Part shown: positions 10,972 to 23,300 of the stretch, in pieces
Position numbering within the stretch: position 1 is the first letter of the stretch
How the letters are laid out: the number at the start of each line of letters is the position of its first letter
Translations under genes and position numbers: made by a program
The notes under the pieces: model-generated
Seen by the model: only the letters and a program-made list of their open reading frames with translations
Told to the model about the DNA's origin: nothing
The model's database searches: none
Source: Delphinus delphis
Lineage: Eukaryota; Chordata; Mammalia; Artiodactyla; Delphinidae
Reading direction: 5' to 3'
NCBI RefSeq assembly: GCF_949987515.2
Contig: NC_082689.1
Coordinates: forward strand, 68,136,267 to 68,200,266
DNA length: 64,000 nucleotides

Positions 10972-12004
10972 GGGTGGAAAGGGAGAAGCCGAAGACTCTG
11001 TTCCAGAACTATCAAGATTAGAAGTAGAAATCCCACCAAGGCAGAGAGTTTTTGTGTTACAGTATGCTGCAAACCATCTTGCCATTAAAAAGCCAATTAA
11101 CATTAGCCTTGCAGTATAGCTTAGCTTCAGCACATACTGTTTTCTACAAAGTAGCAAAGAATTTTTCCTGTCCATATAGTTGGAGTGCGCTGGTTTTAGG
11201 AAACAATAACGCCTCCTCAAAACTGTCATTGATACATTCATTACAGTAAGTGAGTATGACACACACATATTATCTTTCTGCTTTAATTGTGCAATTCTGT
11301 GTCTCTAAACTCACCAGGGTTTCCTACTTAGACCTGTTGTTTGTAATAGCTCATCAGTGAAGTGAAATATGTAAACATGCAGAAAATAAATGAAGTGATA
11401 CATATTAATTTCTGGTGCAGCATGAAATACAATGTGAACACACATCAATGAAGGGTAATAGAAGACTTTTCTTTTTCATGGAGTATTTGTATTAATGTCT
11501 CTGAACTGTCAGCTGTGTTCTTGTGTGCCTTAAAGTTCTTCCAACTTTTTCAATTGTGGACTCCTCAAACCTACATCTGGTTCACTGGAATGCTTTCTAC
11601 ATGCCAATGAGTACAGCTTCTGACCATATTACCTACCACATACATACTACCTTTAGACTGGATAATTCACAAATTAATTTCCAAAAGACCCAAATCCTGC
11701 ATTTAGATCTTATGTTATAATGACTGGTAGACAGAGGCCATTTGTACAGTTGCTTTCCTTGTGGACTTTATGATCATCGGGATTAAAGACAGAGGACCTG
11801 AGATTGGGGTAATTCTTAGCTTTGGGGGCATAGTAAATCAGTATAGAGGTGTGAACATGCTTTTAAAGATTTTAAGCTTGAGTAAGGAGTAGAGTTAATC
11901 TATAATTAGATGGCTTAGAGAGAAAGCTAACCTAATATATGCAACACAAAACCTTTTTTTAGAATTAGGCAAAAATACGCATTGCAGACCATTTTATGGT
12001 AGGA
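10972..12004. other. Unique stretch, nothing recognised
   Basis: The 123-codon reverse frame at 10897-11268 ends in the microsatellite and has no domain. No exon or named repeat is visible. Confidence 0.5.
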
Positions 12005-12200
12005 GTTACCCATTCATTTATTGAACAAACACATTGAGTATACCTCTTATGACAGATGTTAAGCCCTGTGCTGGGGAGGCAATAATGAAAAATTTCAACA
12101 ATGATTGGGGAATTTAGTGTGGGGAAGACCAGATTGGTGCTGGAAATGCTCAAAATCCAAAGACATAAACTACCTGGGCATTTGTGAAGAGTCAAAAATA
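12005..12200 (-). repeat. L2 LINE 3' end, reverse
   Basis: 'Cattcatttattgaacaaac' at about 12011, then 'gttaagccctgtgctgggga' at 12058, match the reverse L2 3' terminus ('..gttctaggcgctggggatac'). It is diverged, and its far boundary is uncertain. Confidence 0.6.
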
Positions 12201-13177
12201 AGTCTATGATTTGTGGTATGAGTTGGTCATCTTAAGACATGTGGTGAGAGGCAACCAGCTGGTACAGTGATTTTTTGTGACAGAGGAAAAAGGAGGAGCA
12301 GGTACAGTGGAAAAAATTGAAGTGAATTGAGTTCAAGTAGGAATGAGAGTGGGTTCCACAGCAGGACGCTGTGTAGAGCCTCTCTGGATCCATTAGTTTT
12401 ATGAGACAGTCTTAAGTTGGTGGGAGATAGATTAAAGCCAGAAGTCGAACTTGTTTCATTGCAAATGAAAATATGGAAGTCTGTTTTTATTCATTTGAGG
12501 AGCAAACCATTTGAAAAAGATATTTTTCTATGCCTGTTATTTAGATTTCTGAATTTATTTTGTTTTTATATTTTTCTTTATACTAGCTGGTAATTTTCCT
12601 CAAACTAATCATGATTTGGTCAAATATGATGACACACATTGCTAATTTTTATCACATAGGATGGCATTGACAGCGATTGAGAACAGAAAGCTCATAGGTT
12701 TGATCACAATGGATCTTGAGATCTGGACTCACTTTAGAAATTTTCGTTCATAACTGCAGATCCTTCTTGCAGGTATAGTGACTCTTTGTTCTTCTTTTAT
12801 CCATGTTGGCTTGAAAATTTGGCTCAAGAAGATTCATACTATAAAGGCCTGGGTATCCAGGATGTCCTCCTGGATGTTATTTTCCAGGTGACTCCTTAGA
12901 GCATTTCTTCTACCTCTTCTACTTCAGCCTAATGACTATGCAACAGTTGTTTTAGTGTCTTGTTACATCTATTTTCTACAAATATCCATCTTGATGGAAT
13001 TGTATTTTGATAAGTGGTACTTCAATCCTGGTAGACCAACTACATTCTAGTGATTGATTCAGTCTTCCATTCAGTGTGAAGAATGTGGCATCTCTTCTTC
13101 AAACACATTGCAGATTCAGTATCACCAAGGTTTGGATACCAGAATACCAGGTGTAGAGCATTATTTTGGCCTGTGTA

Positions 13178-13183
<6 letters not shown>
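12201..13183. other. Unique stretch, nothing recognised
   Basis: No gene or named repeat is visible. Confidence 0.5.

Positions 13184-13210
<27 letters not shown>
13184..13210. repeat. (GA)n microsatellite
   Basis: About 13 GA units directly follow a short GT-rich stretch (13171-13183), so the structure is GT then GA, like the larger one at 53253. Confidence 0.93.
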
Positions 13211-13216
<6 letters not shown>

Positions 13217-13555
13217 ACTGTAGAGAGCACAGTCCATAATATCTTTTATAAGACAGAACAGAAATAACTTTAAAAGTATACTCAGAATATATTCGATGAC
13301 TAATGACACACTTTCTCATAAAATTGCAGATCCATATTTTACTTTCAAGAATAGACACACTATTTCCTTTCAGCTATAGACAAAGCCTCTTTCAGGTAAG
13401 ACAGTATTTTACCTTACAATCACACAACGTAAAATGAGAGTCATTGTTTTAAAGGAACTGAACCTTCTGCCACTTCAGCAACCCTTAAGTGCTGACTGTT
13501 AACATGCTTTTCTTTTCCTTTGATGTTACTGTGACAAGAAACAAATCCATAGAGA
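13211..13555. other. Unique stretch immediately 5' of the long L1
   Basis: No gene or repeat is recognised. The last bases, 'aatccataga' at about 13544-13553, are the candidate target-site duplication of the L1. Confidence 0.5.
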
Positions 13556-14456
13556 GATTGGTTCAAGATGGCGCAGTAGAAGGACGTGCACTCACTCTCG
13601 CTTGCAAGAGCACCGGAATCACAACTAACTGCTGAACAATCATCAACAGGAAGACACTGGAATTCACCAAAAAAGACACCCCACATCCCAAGACGCAGGA
13701 GAAGCTGCAGTGAGATGGTAGGAGGGGTGCAATCACAAAATCAAATCCCATAACCATTGGGTGGGTGACTCACAAACTGGAGAACAATTATACCACAGAA
13801 GTCCACCCACTGGAGTGAAGGTTCTGAGCCCCACATCAGGCTTCCCAACCTGGGGGTCTGGCAACAGGAGGAGGAATTCCCAGAGAATCAGACTTCGACG
13901 GCTAGTGGGATTTGATTGCAGGACTTCAACAGGACTAGGGGAAACAGAGACTCCACTCTTGGAGGGCACACACAAAGTACAGTGCCCATAAGGATCCAGG
14001 AGGAAGGAGCAATGACCCCATAGGAGACTGAACCAGACCTACCTGCTAGTGTTGGAGGGTCTTCTGCAGAGGCAGGGGGTGCCTGTGGCTCGCCGCGGGG
14101 ACAAGGACACTGGCAGCAGAAGTTCTTGGAAGTACTCCTTGGCGTGAGCCCCCCCAGAGTCCGCCATTAGCCCCATCAAAAAGCCTATAGCCTCCAGTGC
14201 TGGGTCGCCTAAGGCCAAACAACCAACAGGGAGTGAACTCAGCCCCACCCGTCAGCAGACAAGGAGATTAAAGTTTTGCTGAGCTCTGCCCATCAGAGCA
14301 ACACCCATCTCTACCCACCACCAGTCCCTCCCATCGGGAAGCTTCCACAAGCCTCTTAAATACCCTCATCCACCAGAAGACAGACAGAAGAAGCAAGAAG
14401 AACTACAGTCCTGCAGCCTGTGGAACAAAAACCACATTAACAGGATGATAGACAAA

Positions 14457-15357
14457 ACGAAAAGGCAGAGACTATGTACCAGATAAAGGAACAAGATAAA
14501 ACCCCAGAAAAAGAATTAAATGAAGTGGAGATAGGCAACCTTCCAGAAAAAGAATTCAGAATAATGATAGTGAAGATGATCCAGGACCTTGGAAAAAGAA
14601 TGGAGGCAAAGATCAACAAGATGCAAGAAATGTTTAACAAAGACCTAGAAGAATTAAAAAACAAACAAACAGAGATGAACAATACAATAACTGAAATGAA
14701 AAATACACTAGAAGGAATCAATAGCAGAATAACTGAGGCAGAAGAACGGATAAGTGACCTGGAAGACAGAATGGTGGAATTCACTGCCAAGGAACAGAAT
14801 AAAAAGAAAAAAGAATGAAAAGAAATGAAGACATACTAAGAGACCTCTGGGGCAACATTAAACCTAACAATATTCACATTATAGGGGTCCCAGAAGGAGA
14901 AGAGAGAGAGGAAGGACCCAAGAAAATATTTGAAGAGACTATAGTTGTAAACTTCCCTAACATGGGAAAGGAAATAGCCACCCAAGTCCAGGAAGCACAG
15001 AGAGTCCCAAGCAGGATAAACCCAAGGAGAAACAAGCTGAGACACGTAGTAATGAAACTGACAAAAATTAAAGGCAAAGAAAAATTATTAAAAGCAGCAA
15101 GGGAAAAATGACAAATAACATACAAGGGAACACCTATAAGATTAATAGCCGATTTCTCAGCAGAAACTCTACAAGCCAGAAAGGAGTGGCACAGTATATT
15201 TAAAGTGATGAAAGGGAAGAACCTACAACCAAGATTACCAGCAAGGATCTCATTCAGATTCGACAGAGAAATAAAAAGCTTTACAGACAAGCAAAAGCTA
15301 AGAGAATTCAGCACCACCAAACCAGCTCTACAACAAATGCTAAAGGATCTTCTCTAA
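14457..15357 (+). pseudogene. L1 ORF1p pseudogene
   Basis: ORF1p is the RNA-binding, trimeric coiled-coil chaperone of L1. The expected start codon reads ACG at 14457, and one base is lost before the next in-frame ATG at 14474. Codons from 14474 to about 14815 give a lysine/glutamate-rich coiled coil containing 'RITEAEERISDLEDRM'. A frameshift near 14815 moves to the frame of 14815-15111, with 'NIHIIGVPEGEEREEG' typical of the RRM region. A TGA at 15109-15111 interrupts it where family members have an arginine (CGA), which fits CpG decay. The last part carries 'ADFSAETLQARKEWH' and ends at 15357 with the usual '..QQMLKDLL' end. Non-functional. Confidence 0.88.
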
Positions 15358-15415
15358 GTGGGAAACACAAGAGAAGAAAAGGACCTACAAAAACAAACCC
15401 AGAACAATTAATAAA

Positions 15416-18400
15416 ATGGTCATAGGAACATACATATTGATAATTACCTTAAACGTCAATGGATTAAATGCTCCAACCAAAAGACACAGGCTCACTGAAT
15501 GGATACAAAAACAAGACCTGTATATATGCTGTCTACAAGAGACCCACTTCAGACCTAGGGACACACACAGACTGAAAGTGAGGGGATAGAAAAATATATT
15601 TAATGCAAATGGAAATCAAAAGAAGGCTGGAGTAGCAATACTCATATCAGATAAAATAGACTTTAAAATAAAGAATGTTACAAGAGACAAGAGATAATGA
15701 TAAAGGGATCAATCCAAGAAGAAGGTAAAACAGTTGTAAATGTTTATGCACCCAACATAGGAGTACCTCAATACATAAGGCAACTGCTAACAGCTATAAA
15801 AGAGGAAATCGACAGTAACACAATAATAGTGGGGAACTTTAACACCTCACTTACACCAATGGACAGATCATCCAAACAGAAAATTAGTAAGGAGACAAAA
15901 GCTTTAAATGACACAGTAGACCAGATAGATTTAATTGCTATTTATAGGACATTCCATCCAAAAACAGCAGACTACACTTTCTTCTCAAGTGTGCACGGAA
16001 CATTCTCCAGGATAGATCACATCTTGGGTCACAAATCAAGCCTCAGTAAATTTAAGAAAATTGAAATCATATCAAGCATCTTTTCTGACCACAACACTAT
16101 GAGATTAGAAATCAATAACGGAAAAAAACCCCTAAAAAACACAAACATGTGGAGGCTAAACAATACGTTACTAAATAACCAAGAGATTACTAAAGAAATC
16201 AAAGAGGAAATCGAAAAATACCTAGAGGCAAATGACAATGAAAACATGATGATCCGAAAACGTATGGGATGCGGCAAAAGCAGTTATAAGAGGGAAGCTT
16301 ATAGCAACAAAATCCTACCTCAAGAAACAAGAAAACCTTTAAATAAACAACCTAACCTTACTCCTAAAAGAACTAGAGGAAGAAGAAAAAACAAAACCCA
16401 AAGTTAGCAGTAGGAAAGAAATCATAAAGATCAGAGCAGAAATAAATGAAATAGAAACAAAGAAAACAATAGCAAAGATCAATAAAACTAAGAGCTGGTT
16501 CTTTGATAAGATAAACAAAATTGATAAACCATTAGCTAGACTCATCAAGAAAAAGAGGGAGAGGACTCAAATCAATAAAATTAGAAATGAAAAAGGAGAA
16601 GTTACAACAGACACCTCAGAAATACAAACCAGCCTGAGAGACTACTACAAGCAACTCTATGCCAATAAATTGGACAACCTGGAAGAAATGGACAATTTCT
16701 TAGAAATGTATAACCTTCCGAGACTGAACCAGGAAGAAACAGAAAATATGAACAGACCAATCACAAGTAATGAAATTGAAACTGTGATTAAATATCTCCA
16801 ACAAACAGAAGTCCACGGCCAGATGACTTCACAGGTGAATTCTATCAAACATTTAGAGAAGACCTAACACCCATCTTTCTCAAACTCTTCCAAAAAATTG
16901 CAGAGGAAGGAACACTCCCAAACTCATTCTATGAGCCCACCATCACCGTGATACCAAAACCAGAGAAAGATACTACAAAAAAAGAAAATTACAGACCAAT
17001 ATCACTGATGAATATAGATGCAAAAATCCTCAACAAAATACTAGCAAACAGTATCCAACGACATTAAAAGGATCATACACCATGATCAAGTGGGGTTTAT
17101 TCCAGGAATGCAAGGATTCTTCAATATATGCAAATCTATCACTGTGATAAACCATATTAACAAATTGAAGGAGAAAAACCATATGATCATCTCAATAGAT
17201 GCAGAGAAAGCTTTTGACAAAATTCAACACCCATTTATGATAAAAACTCTCCAGAAAGTGGGCATAGAGGGAACCTACCTCAACATAGTAAAGGCCATAT
17301 ATGACAAACCCACAGCAAACATCATTCTCAATGGTGAAAAACTGAAAGCATTTCCTCTAAGATCAGGAAGAAGACAAGAATGTCCACTCTCACCACTATT
17401 ATTTAATATAGTATTGGAAGTCCTAGTCATGGCAATCAGAAAAAAAAGAAAGAAATCCAAATTGGAAAAGAAGAAGTAAAACTGTCACTGTCTTCAGATG
17501 ATGTGATACTTTACATAGAAAATCCTAAAAATGCCACAAGAAAACTACTAGAGCTCATCAGTGAATTTGGTAATGTGTCAGTATACAAAATCAATGTACC
17601 AAAATGTCTTGCATTCCTGTACACTAACAGGGAAAGATCAGAAATAGAAATTAAGGAAACAATCCCATTCACCATTGCAACAAAAGGAATAAAATACTTA
17701 GGAATAAACCTACCTAAGGAGGTAAAAGACCTGTACTCAGAAAATTCTAAGACACTGATGAAAGAAATTAAAGATGACACAAGCAGATGGAGAGATATAC
17801 CATGTTCTTGGATTGGAATAATCAATATTGTGAAAATGACTATACTACCCAAAGCAATCTATAGATTCAGTGCAATCCCTATCAAATTACCAATGGCATT
17901 TTTTTATAAAACTAGAGCAAAAAACCTTAAAATTTGTATAGAGATACAGAAGACCCTGTATAGCTATAGCAATCTTGAGGGAAAAAAACAGAGCTGGAGG
18001 AATCAGACTCCCTGACTTTGGGCTATACTAAAAAGCTACAGTAATCAAAACAGTATGGTACTGGCACAAAAACATATATAGATCAATGGAACAGGATAGA
18101 AAGCCCAGAGATAAACGCACGCACCTATAGTCAACTAATCTGTGACAAAGGAGGCAAGGATATACAATGGAGAAAAGACAGTCTCTTTAATAAGTGGTGC
18201 TGGGAAAACTGGACAGCTACATGTAAAACAATGAAATAAGAACACTCCCTAAAACCATACACAATAATAAGCTCAAAATGGATTAAAAGCCTAAATGTAA
18301 GACTGGACACTATAAAACTCTTAGAGGAAAACATAGGAAGAATCCTCTTTGACATAAATCACAGCAAGATCCTTTTTGACCCACCTCCTAGAGAAATGGA

Positions 18401-19208
18401 AATAAAAACAAAAATAAACAAATGGGACCTAATGAAACTTCAAAGCTTTTGCACAGCAAAGGAAACCATAAACAAGACCAAAAGACAACCCTCAGAATGG
18501 GAGAAAATATTTGCAAATGAAGCACCCGACAAAGGATTAATCTCCAAAATATACAAGCAGCTCATGCAGCTTATTATCAAAAAAACAAGCAACCCAATCC
18601 AAAAATGGGCAGAAGTTCTAAATAGACATTTCTCCAAATAAGATATTCAGATTACCAGCAAACACATGAAAGAATGCTCAACATCACTAATCATTAGAGA
18701 AATGCAAATCCAAACTACAATGAGGAATCACCTCACACCAGTTAAAATGGGCATCATCAGAAAATCTACAAACAAATGCTGGAGAGGGTGTGGAGAAAAG
18801 GGAACCCTGTTGCGCTGTTGGTGGGAGTGTAAATTGATACAGCCACTGTGGAGAACAGGATGGAGGTTCCTTAAAAAACTGAAAATAGAACTACCATATG
18901 ACCCAGCAATCCCACTTCTGGGCATATACCCTGAGAAAATCATAATTCAAAAAGACACATGCACCTCAATGTTCATTGCAGCACTATTTACAATAGCTAG
19001 GTCATGGAAGCAACCTAAATGCCCATCAAGAGACAAATGGGTAAAGAAGATGTGGTACATATATGCAATGGAATATTACTCAGCCATAAAAAGGAACAAA
19101 ATTGGGTCATTTGTAGAGACGTGGATGGACCTAGAGACTCATACAGAGTGAAGTAAGTCAGAGGGAGAAAAACAAATATCGTATATTAACACATACATGT
19201 GGAATTAG
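15416..19208 (+). pseudogene. L1 ORF2p pseudogene (endonuclease and reverse transcriptase)
   Basis: The ORF begins at ATG 15416. The endonuclease domain shows 'NVNGLNAPTKRHRL' and 'QETHF', but TAG at about 15586 replaces a tryptophan. At 15835 the catalytic aspartate of the G-D-F-N-T motif reads Asn (GNFNT). 'SDHN' survives near 16085. After 16407 the frame is broken repeatedly. The reverse-transcriptase palm is visible ('[13 protein letters not shown]' near 17200), but the F-A-D-D motif reads SSDD at 17491-17502, keeping both aspartates. The cysteine-rich C-terminal end '[16 protein letters not shown]' follows near 18775-18830. The normal terminal TAG region near 19208 has lost a base. About 3.8 kb is the normal length, so loss is by point mutation and small indels, not deletion. 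Confidence 0.88.
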
Positions 19209-19427
19209 AAAAATGGTAGAGGTGAACCGGTTTGCAAGGCAGAAATAGAAACGCAAATGTAGAGAACAAACGTATGAACACCAAGGGGCGAAAGCTGGGG
19301 GCTGGAGGGGAGCATGGTGGTGGGATGAATTGGGAGATTGGGATTGACACATATATACCTATATGTATAAAATTGATAACTAATAAGAACCTGTTGTATA
19401 AAAAAATAAAATTCAAATATACAAAAA

Positions 19428-20574
19428 AATTCATAGAAGTGGAATTATCTGTGATGGTGGGCCATTAATAGCTGACCTTATAAAAATTAATACCATATGT
19501 GAGTGGTAGTAGTCACTACAATCACATCTGTGCCAGAGTTGCAATTAAGAACATAGATTTTTGTCTGTTACTAATTTGTAAATGCCAGATACAAAGGTTG
19601 TTTTATAGATTATCTGTTAGATTTGTTGTTGTTGTCAGTGTTTCTTGTTTGTTTGTTTGTTTATACTGAAATTTATAGTTTCAGTACTTTTGAGAATGAT
19701 TTAAAATTTTAGTTTAGGCAACCAAGAAATGTATGTGTGTGTATGTGTACATATTTGCTTGCATGCATGTTTTTGTGTGTGTGTCTTTAACGCACAAATA
19801 ATTTCAGTAAGGCTTAAAGTTGAGGGATTGCTTTCTAGGAGCAAATACTTAGCTACCTCAGTATTTATTTATGTGTGGTTTTGGAATGCTTGGTATAATA
19901 TTTCCAAGATAGTATGTTCACCTTTCTAATGGTATTCTTATGAAAGAAAGCGAATTTATACTTTCAAACTCTTTGCCTCCTCTACTTTGCATTTTTTGCC
20001 TAAACTCCCTGTGGCCATATTCTTCAGTCTCCCCTCTCCCACCAGTGTATAAATATGCTGTTTACCCCTTTCTTTAGCTTCTGTATGCTTATCCTTGCTC
20101 TACTTATGATTTAAATGCTTCACTCTCCTTTTTCAATTGACATTATGTTTCTTTTCCTTAAATATTAGTGGGGCTTTACTACTCTGAACCACAAGAATGA
20201 ACCTATGAATTTAATCAGTCAGTGGGTCAATTCAGTCAAATATCCGTCTGGTTTGCTTATTATTTCCACTTAATTGATAAGTTGACTAAATCTACATAAT
20301 TGATGATCTTACCAAAGATCTTATATTATGTATGTATAATATGTCTTTTACCATGTATATGTGTGTATATATGTACATGAATATGTATATCTTATATCTT
20401 AAATATATTTGCATTCATTGGTTTTATTCACATAGTTAGCCTGTCATTCAATCCACATTCACTAATGCATCAAGAATATAAAACTAGTTATGACATGACC
20501 TTGCTATTGAAGAACTTAAACCCTAACAGCATGTTGGTTTTACTGATAAGCTCTTATTGGCTAATAATAGTAGT
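19428..20574. other. Unique stretch with low-complexity patches
   Basis: Contains a (GTT)/(GTTT) patch at about 19622-19663, a TG-rich patch at about 19729-19785 and a TA/TG-rich patch at about 20320-20410. No gene is supported; the 66-codon frame at 19729 is repeat-driven. Confidence 0.55.
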
Positions 20575-20828
20575 AATAACAGCTAATATTTCTTGACCAT
20601 TATTTATGTGCCTGGCATTGTACTAAGTGTTTTATATGCATTATCTCATTTGATATTTATGACAAGCTCATGAGACATGAAGTACTTGGCTTTATTTTAA
20701 GATCATGGAGCTGAGGTCCAGAGAAATTGAGTAATCCATACCAAATCACATAGCTAATGAATGGTAGAGCCAGGAGTTGAATTGAGGCAGCCTAAGCCCT
20801 GCAAGCTCACCCTTAGTCACTATATCTA
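20575..20828 (-). repeat. MIR SINE, reverse, almost complete
   Basis: 'Gtgcctggcattgtactaag', 'cattatctcatttgatattt', 'catggagctgaggtccagag', 'atcacatagctaatgaatgg' and 'gccaggagttgaattgaggc' read as a reverse MIR from 3' end to tRNA-like head. It keeps nearly full length. Confidence 0.85.
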
Positions 20829-21130
20829 CATACCTTAGGAGGACGGGCCAGGTGGCATGTGTGTAATTCTCTGCCATAGCACCTGGCTGTTTAGAGTGTT
20901 CCCAGGCATGTTGATCCTGACAAAAGAGAAATAGATACATAGGGTACTGAGTGTCAGGGATAAAAAAGGCAACTTGAGATGAAATATTTTCTAAATGACA
21001 TCTCTAATATGCAGATAATTAATAATATACTTTTTCCTTCTAATTTTACATACTTCTACTTTTAATTTTTACTTTAATATTTTAGAGTGGTAATGTTTAT
21101 TTTCGGTGTGAAACTCAAATATTTAATCCT

Positions 21131-21346
21131 GGTCTTCCCTGGTGGCGTAGTGGTTGAGAGTCCGCCTGCCGATGCAGAGGACATGGGTTTGTGCCCTGTT
21201 CTGGGAAGATCCCACATGCCGTGGAGCGGCTAGGCCCGTGAGCCATGGCCGCTGAGCCTGCGCGTCCGGAGCCTGTGCTCCGCAACGGGAGAGGCCACAA
21301 CAGTGAGAGGCCCGCGTACCACAAAAAAAAAAAAAAAAAAAGAAAA
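21131..21346 (+). mobile_element. Young cetacean tRNA-derived SINE (CHR-2-related), forward
   Basis: The tRNA-like head starts 'ggtcttccctggtggcgtag' and contains an A-box-like 'tggcgtagtggttgag' and a B-box region ('gggtttgtgccct', slightly decayed). The GC-rich body has 'ctgagcctgcgcgtccggag' and ends in poly(A). TSDs 'atttaatcctg' are at 21121-21131 and 21347-21357. It is transcribed by RNA polymerase III and moved by L1. The close match to the other five young copies indicates recent spread. Confidence 0.95.
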
Positions 21347-21435
21347 ATTTAATCCTGACACATACAGAGACTAGGCAGGAATAAAAATTTAATTTCTAGG
21401 AATATGACATGGTTTATAGGAATATTTCATAATTA

Positions 21436-22711
21436 TTGGGTTGGCCAAAAGGTTCGTTCTGTTTTTTTCCGTAAGATGGCTCTAGTAGCATTTAGTTGTT
21501 TTTAACTTCATTCAAAACAATTTTGTTAGATCGTATGTGGCAGCTGTCATATCAACGTGCATTTAAAAGAAAACTTGTCAAAATTGGTGAATTTTTGTGT
21601 AGCCACTTTAATATTGAAGATGGAAGAAAGAAAGCAACATTTTTGGCATATTATGCTTTATTATTTCAAGAAAGATAAAAACACAACTGAAATGCAAAAA
21701 AAGGCAGTGTGGAGAAGATGCTGTGACTGATCAAACGTGTCAAAGTGGTTTGTGAAGTTTCATGCTGGAGTTTTCTCGCTGGACAATGCTCCGTGGTTGG
21801 GTACCAGTTGAAGTTGATAGCGATCAAAGCGAGACATTAATTGAGAACAATTAACGTCATACCATGCAGGAGATGGCTGACAGACTCAAAGTATCCAGAT
21901 CAAGCACTGAAAATCATTTGCACCAGCTTGGTTATGTTAATCGCTTTGATGTTTGGGTTCCACATAAGTTAAGAGGAAAGAAACCTTGTTGACTATATTT
22001 CCGCATGCGATTCTCTACTTAAACATAATGAAAACGTTCTGTTTTTAAAACAAATTGTGATGGGTGATGAAAAGTGGATACTGTACAATAATGTGGAACA
22101 GAAGAGATGGTGGGGCAAGTGAAATAAACCACCACCAACCACACCAAAGGCCGGTCTTCATCCAAAGAAGGTGATGTTGTGTATAGGGTGGGATTGGAAG
22201 GGAGTCCTCTATTATGAGCTCCTTCCGGAAAACCAAATGATTAATTCCAGCAAGTCCTGCTCGAAATTAGACCAACTGAAAGCAACACTCGAGAAAAAGA
22301 GTCCAGAATTAGTCAACAGAAAACGCATAATCTTCCATCAGGATAACGCAAGACCGCCTGTTTCTTTGATGACCAGGCAAAAACTGTTACAGTTTGGCTG
22401 GCAAGTTCTGATTCGTCTGCCGTATTCAAACAGACGTTGCACCTTCGGATTTCCATTTATTTCGGTCTTTACAAAATTTTCTTAATGGAAAGTTTCAGTT
22501 CTCTGGAACACTGTAAAAGGCACCTGGAACAGTTCTTTGCTCAAAAAGATAAAAAGTTTTGGGAAGATGGAACTATGAAGTTGCTTGAAAAATGGCAGAA
22601 GGTTGTGGAACAGAAGGGTGTATATGTTGTTCAATAAAGTTCTTGGTGAAAATGAAAAATGTGTCTTTTTATTTTTACTTAAAAACCAAAGGCACTTTTT
22701 GGCCAATCCAG
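21436..22711 (+). mobile_element. Mariner DNA transposon, complete ends, inactive
   Basis: Left end 'ttgggttggccaaaaggttc' and right end (read in reverse) 'ctggattggccaaaaagtgc' are terminal inverted repeats. TA dinucleotides at 21434-21435 and 22712-22713 are the mariner target duplication. The length of about 1276 bp is that of a complete mariner. The ends match the mariner family known from cattle and whales. The interior is a decayed transposase, so the copy is complete in structure but dead. Confidence 0.92.
21496..22637 (+). pseudogene. Mariner transposase pseudogene (DDD-type)
   Basis: Cut-and-paste transposase remnant. An N-terminal DNA-binding part lies in the frame of 21496-21678 and is then broken by stops and shifts. 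The catalytic part is clear: first Asp at 22066-22068 in 'VMGDEKWILYN', then a TGA at about 22115 after 'RWWGK', then 'HQDNARPP' with the second Asp at 22342-22344. The third Asp is in 'APSDFHLF' at 22448-22450. From second to third Asp is 106 bases, i.e. the DD34D spacing of mariner plus one inserted base, which lies near 22430. The C-terminal end 'KWQKVVEQKGVYVVQ' closes at 22634. Related in type to the transposase part of SETMAR, but this copy is not fused to anything. Confidence 0.9.
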
Positions 22712-22713
22712 TA

Positions 22714-23300
22714 TATCTGTAACGCTTGAGATTCCATTCCCACAGTTTTTCTTTTCCCTTAGTAATTTTATCATTGAATTCATGTAATGTTATTGTAACA
22801 TTCAAATGGCATCTGATATTTTTGCTTACTAACAATACGTATGTGAATATGTGAAAATATACATATAATATAAAGTATCATTAAAGGATAATGAGCCATA
22901 TTTCAGATTTGCATTTCTCTTGTTGATCTTAAATGAGATTTTTGTACAGAATTTGAGTCCAGATTGTTTATAGAGATCTGAAGGAGGAATTTTGCCTTCA
23001 GTGATTGCCTGGTTTTCTTTAAGATAGTAAACCTACATATCTAAGTTGCTATTATACTTGAAATGTACATTGCTTGAAAGGTTTAGAATTTTCTGTTTTT
23101 TTCTGGTATACAGGTAAGATAGGGTAGCTGTGAATTTGACCTCTTAAATTTGCAAAATTCCAAAATGAACTTATGGTTGTATATTTCTGTCGCTTTATCA
23201 TAGAGAAAAGAAGCTAGGTTTTGTTATTGTTTTGCTTTTTCAGTTTTTTATCTATTGCATTTTCCTTCAGTCTTATGAGAGTACTGATTAGACTATTAAA
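22714..23300. other. Unique stretch, nothing recognised
   Basis: AT-rich DNA between the mariner and the next SINE. No gene or named repeat is visible. Confidence 0.5.

Larger units (their letters stand above)
13556..19427 (+). mobile_element. Nearly full-length cetacean L1 (LINE-1), inactive
   Basis: Order: 5' UTR (about 13556-14456, starting near 'caagatggcgcagtagaagg'), ORF1, a short inter-ORF spacer (15358-15415), ORF2, a short 3' UTR, and an A-rich end. L1 encodes a nucleic-acid chaperone (ORF1p) and an endonuclease/reverse transcriptase (ORF2p), and it mobilises itself and the CHR SINEs. The candidate TSD is imperfect: 'aatccataga' upstream (about 13544) and 'aattcataga' downstream (about 19428). 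The total of about 5.9 kb is close to full length. The 3' UTR ends 'aataagaacctgttgtataa' plus A-rich DNA, a different tail from the L1 ends at 5178 and 55685. Both ORFs carry frameshifts and stops, so it cannot move itself. Confidence 0.92.

Noticed and set aside
10821..11268. Overlapping frames of 71-123 codons on both strands
   Set aside because: They run through the (GT)n tract, giving His-Thr or Cys-Val runs, and have no domain.
14437..14790. 117-codon reverse frame opposite L1 ORF1
   Set aside because: A shadow of the lysine-rich coiled coil; the sense frame is the known ORF1. The same applies to the reverse frames at 14874, 16029 and 17511.
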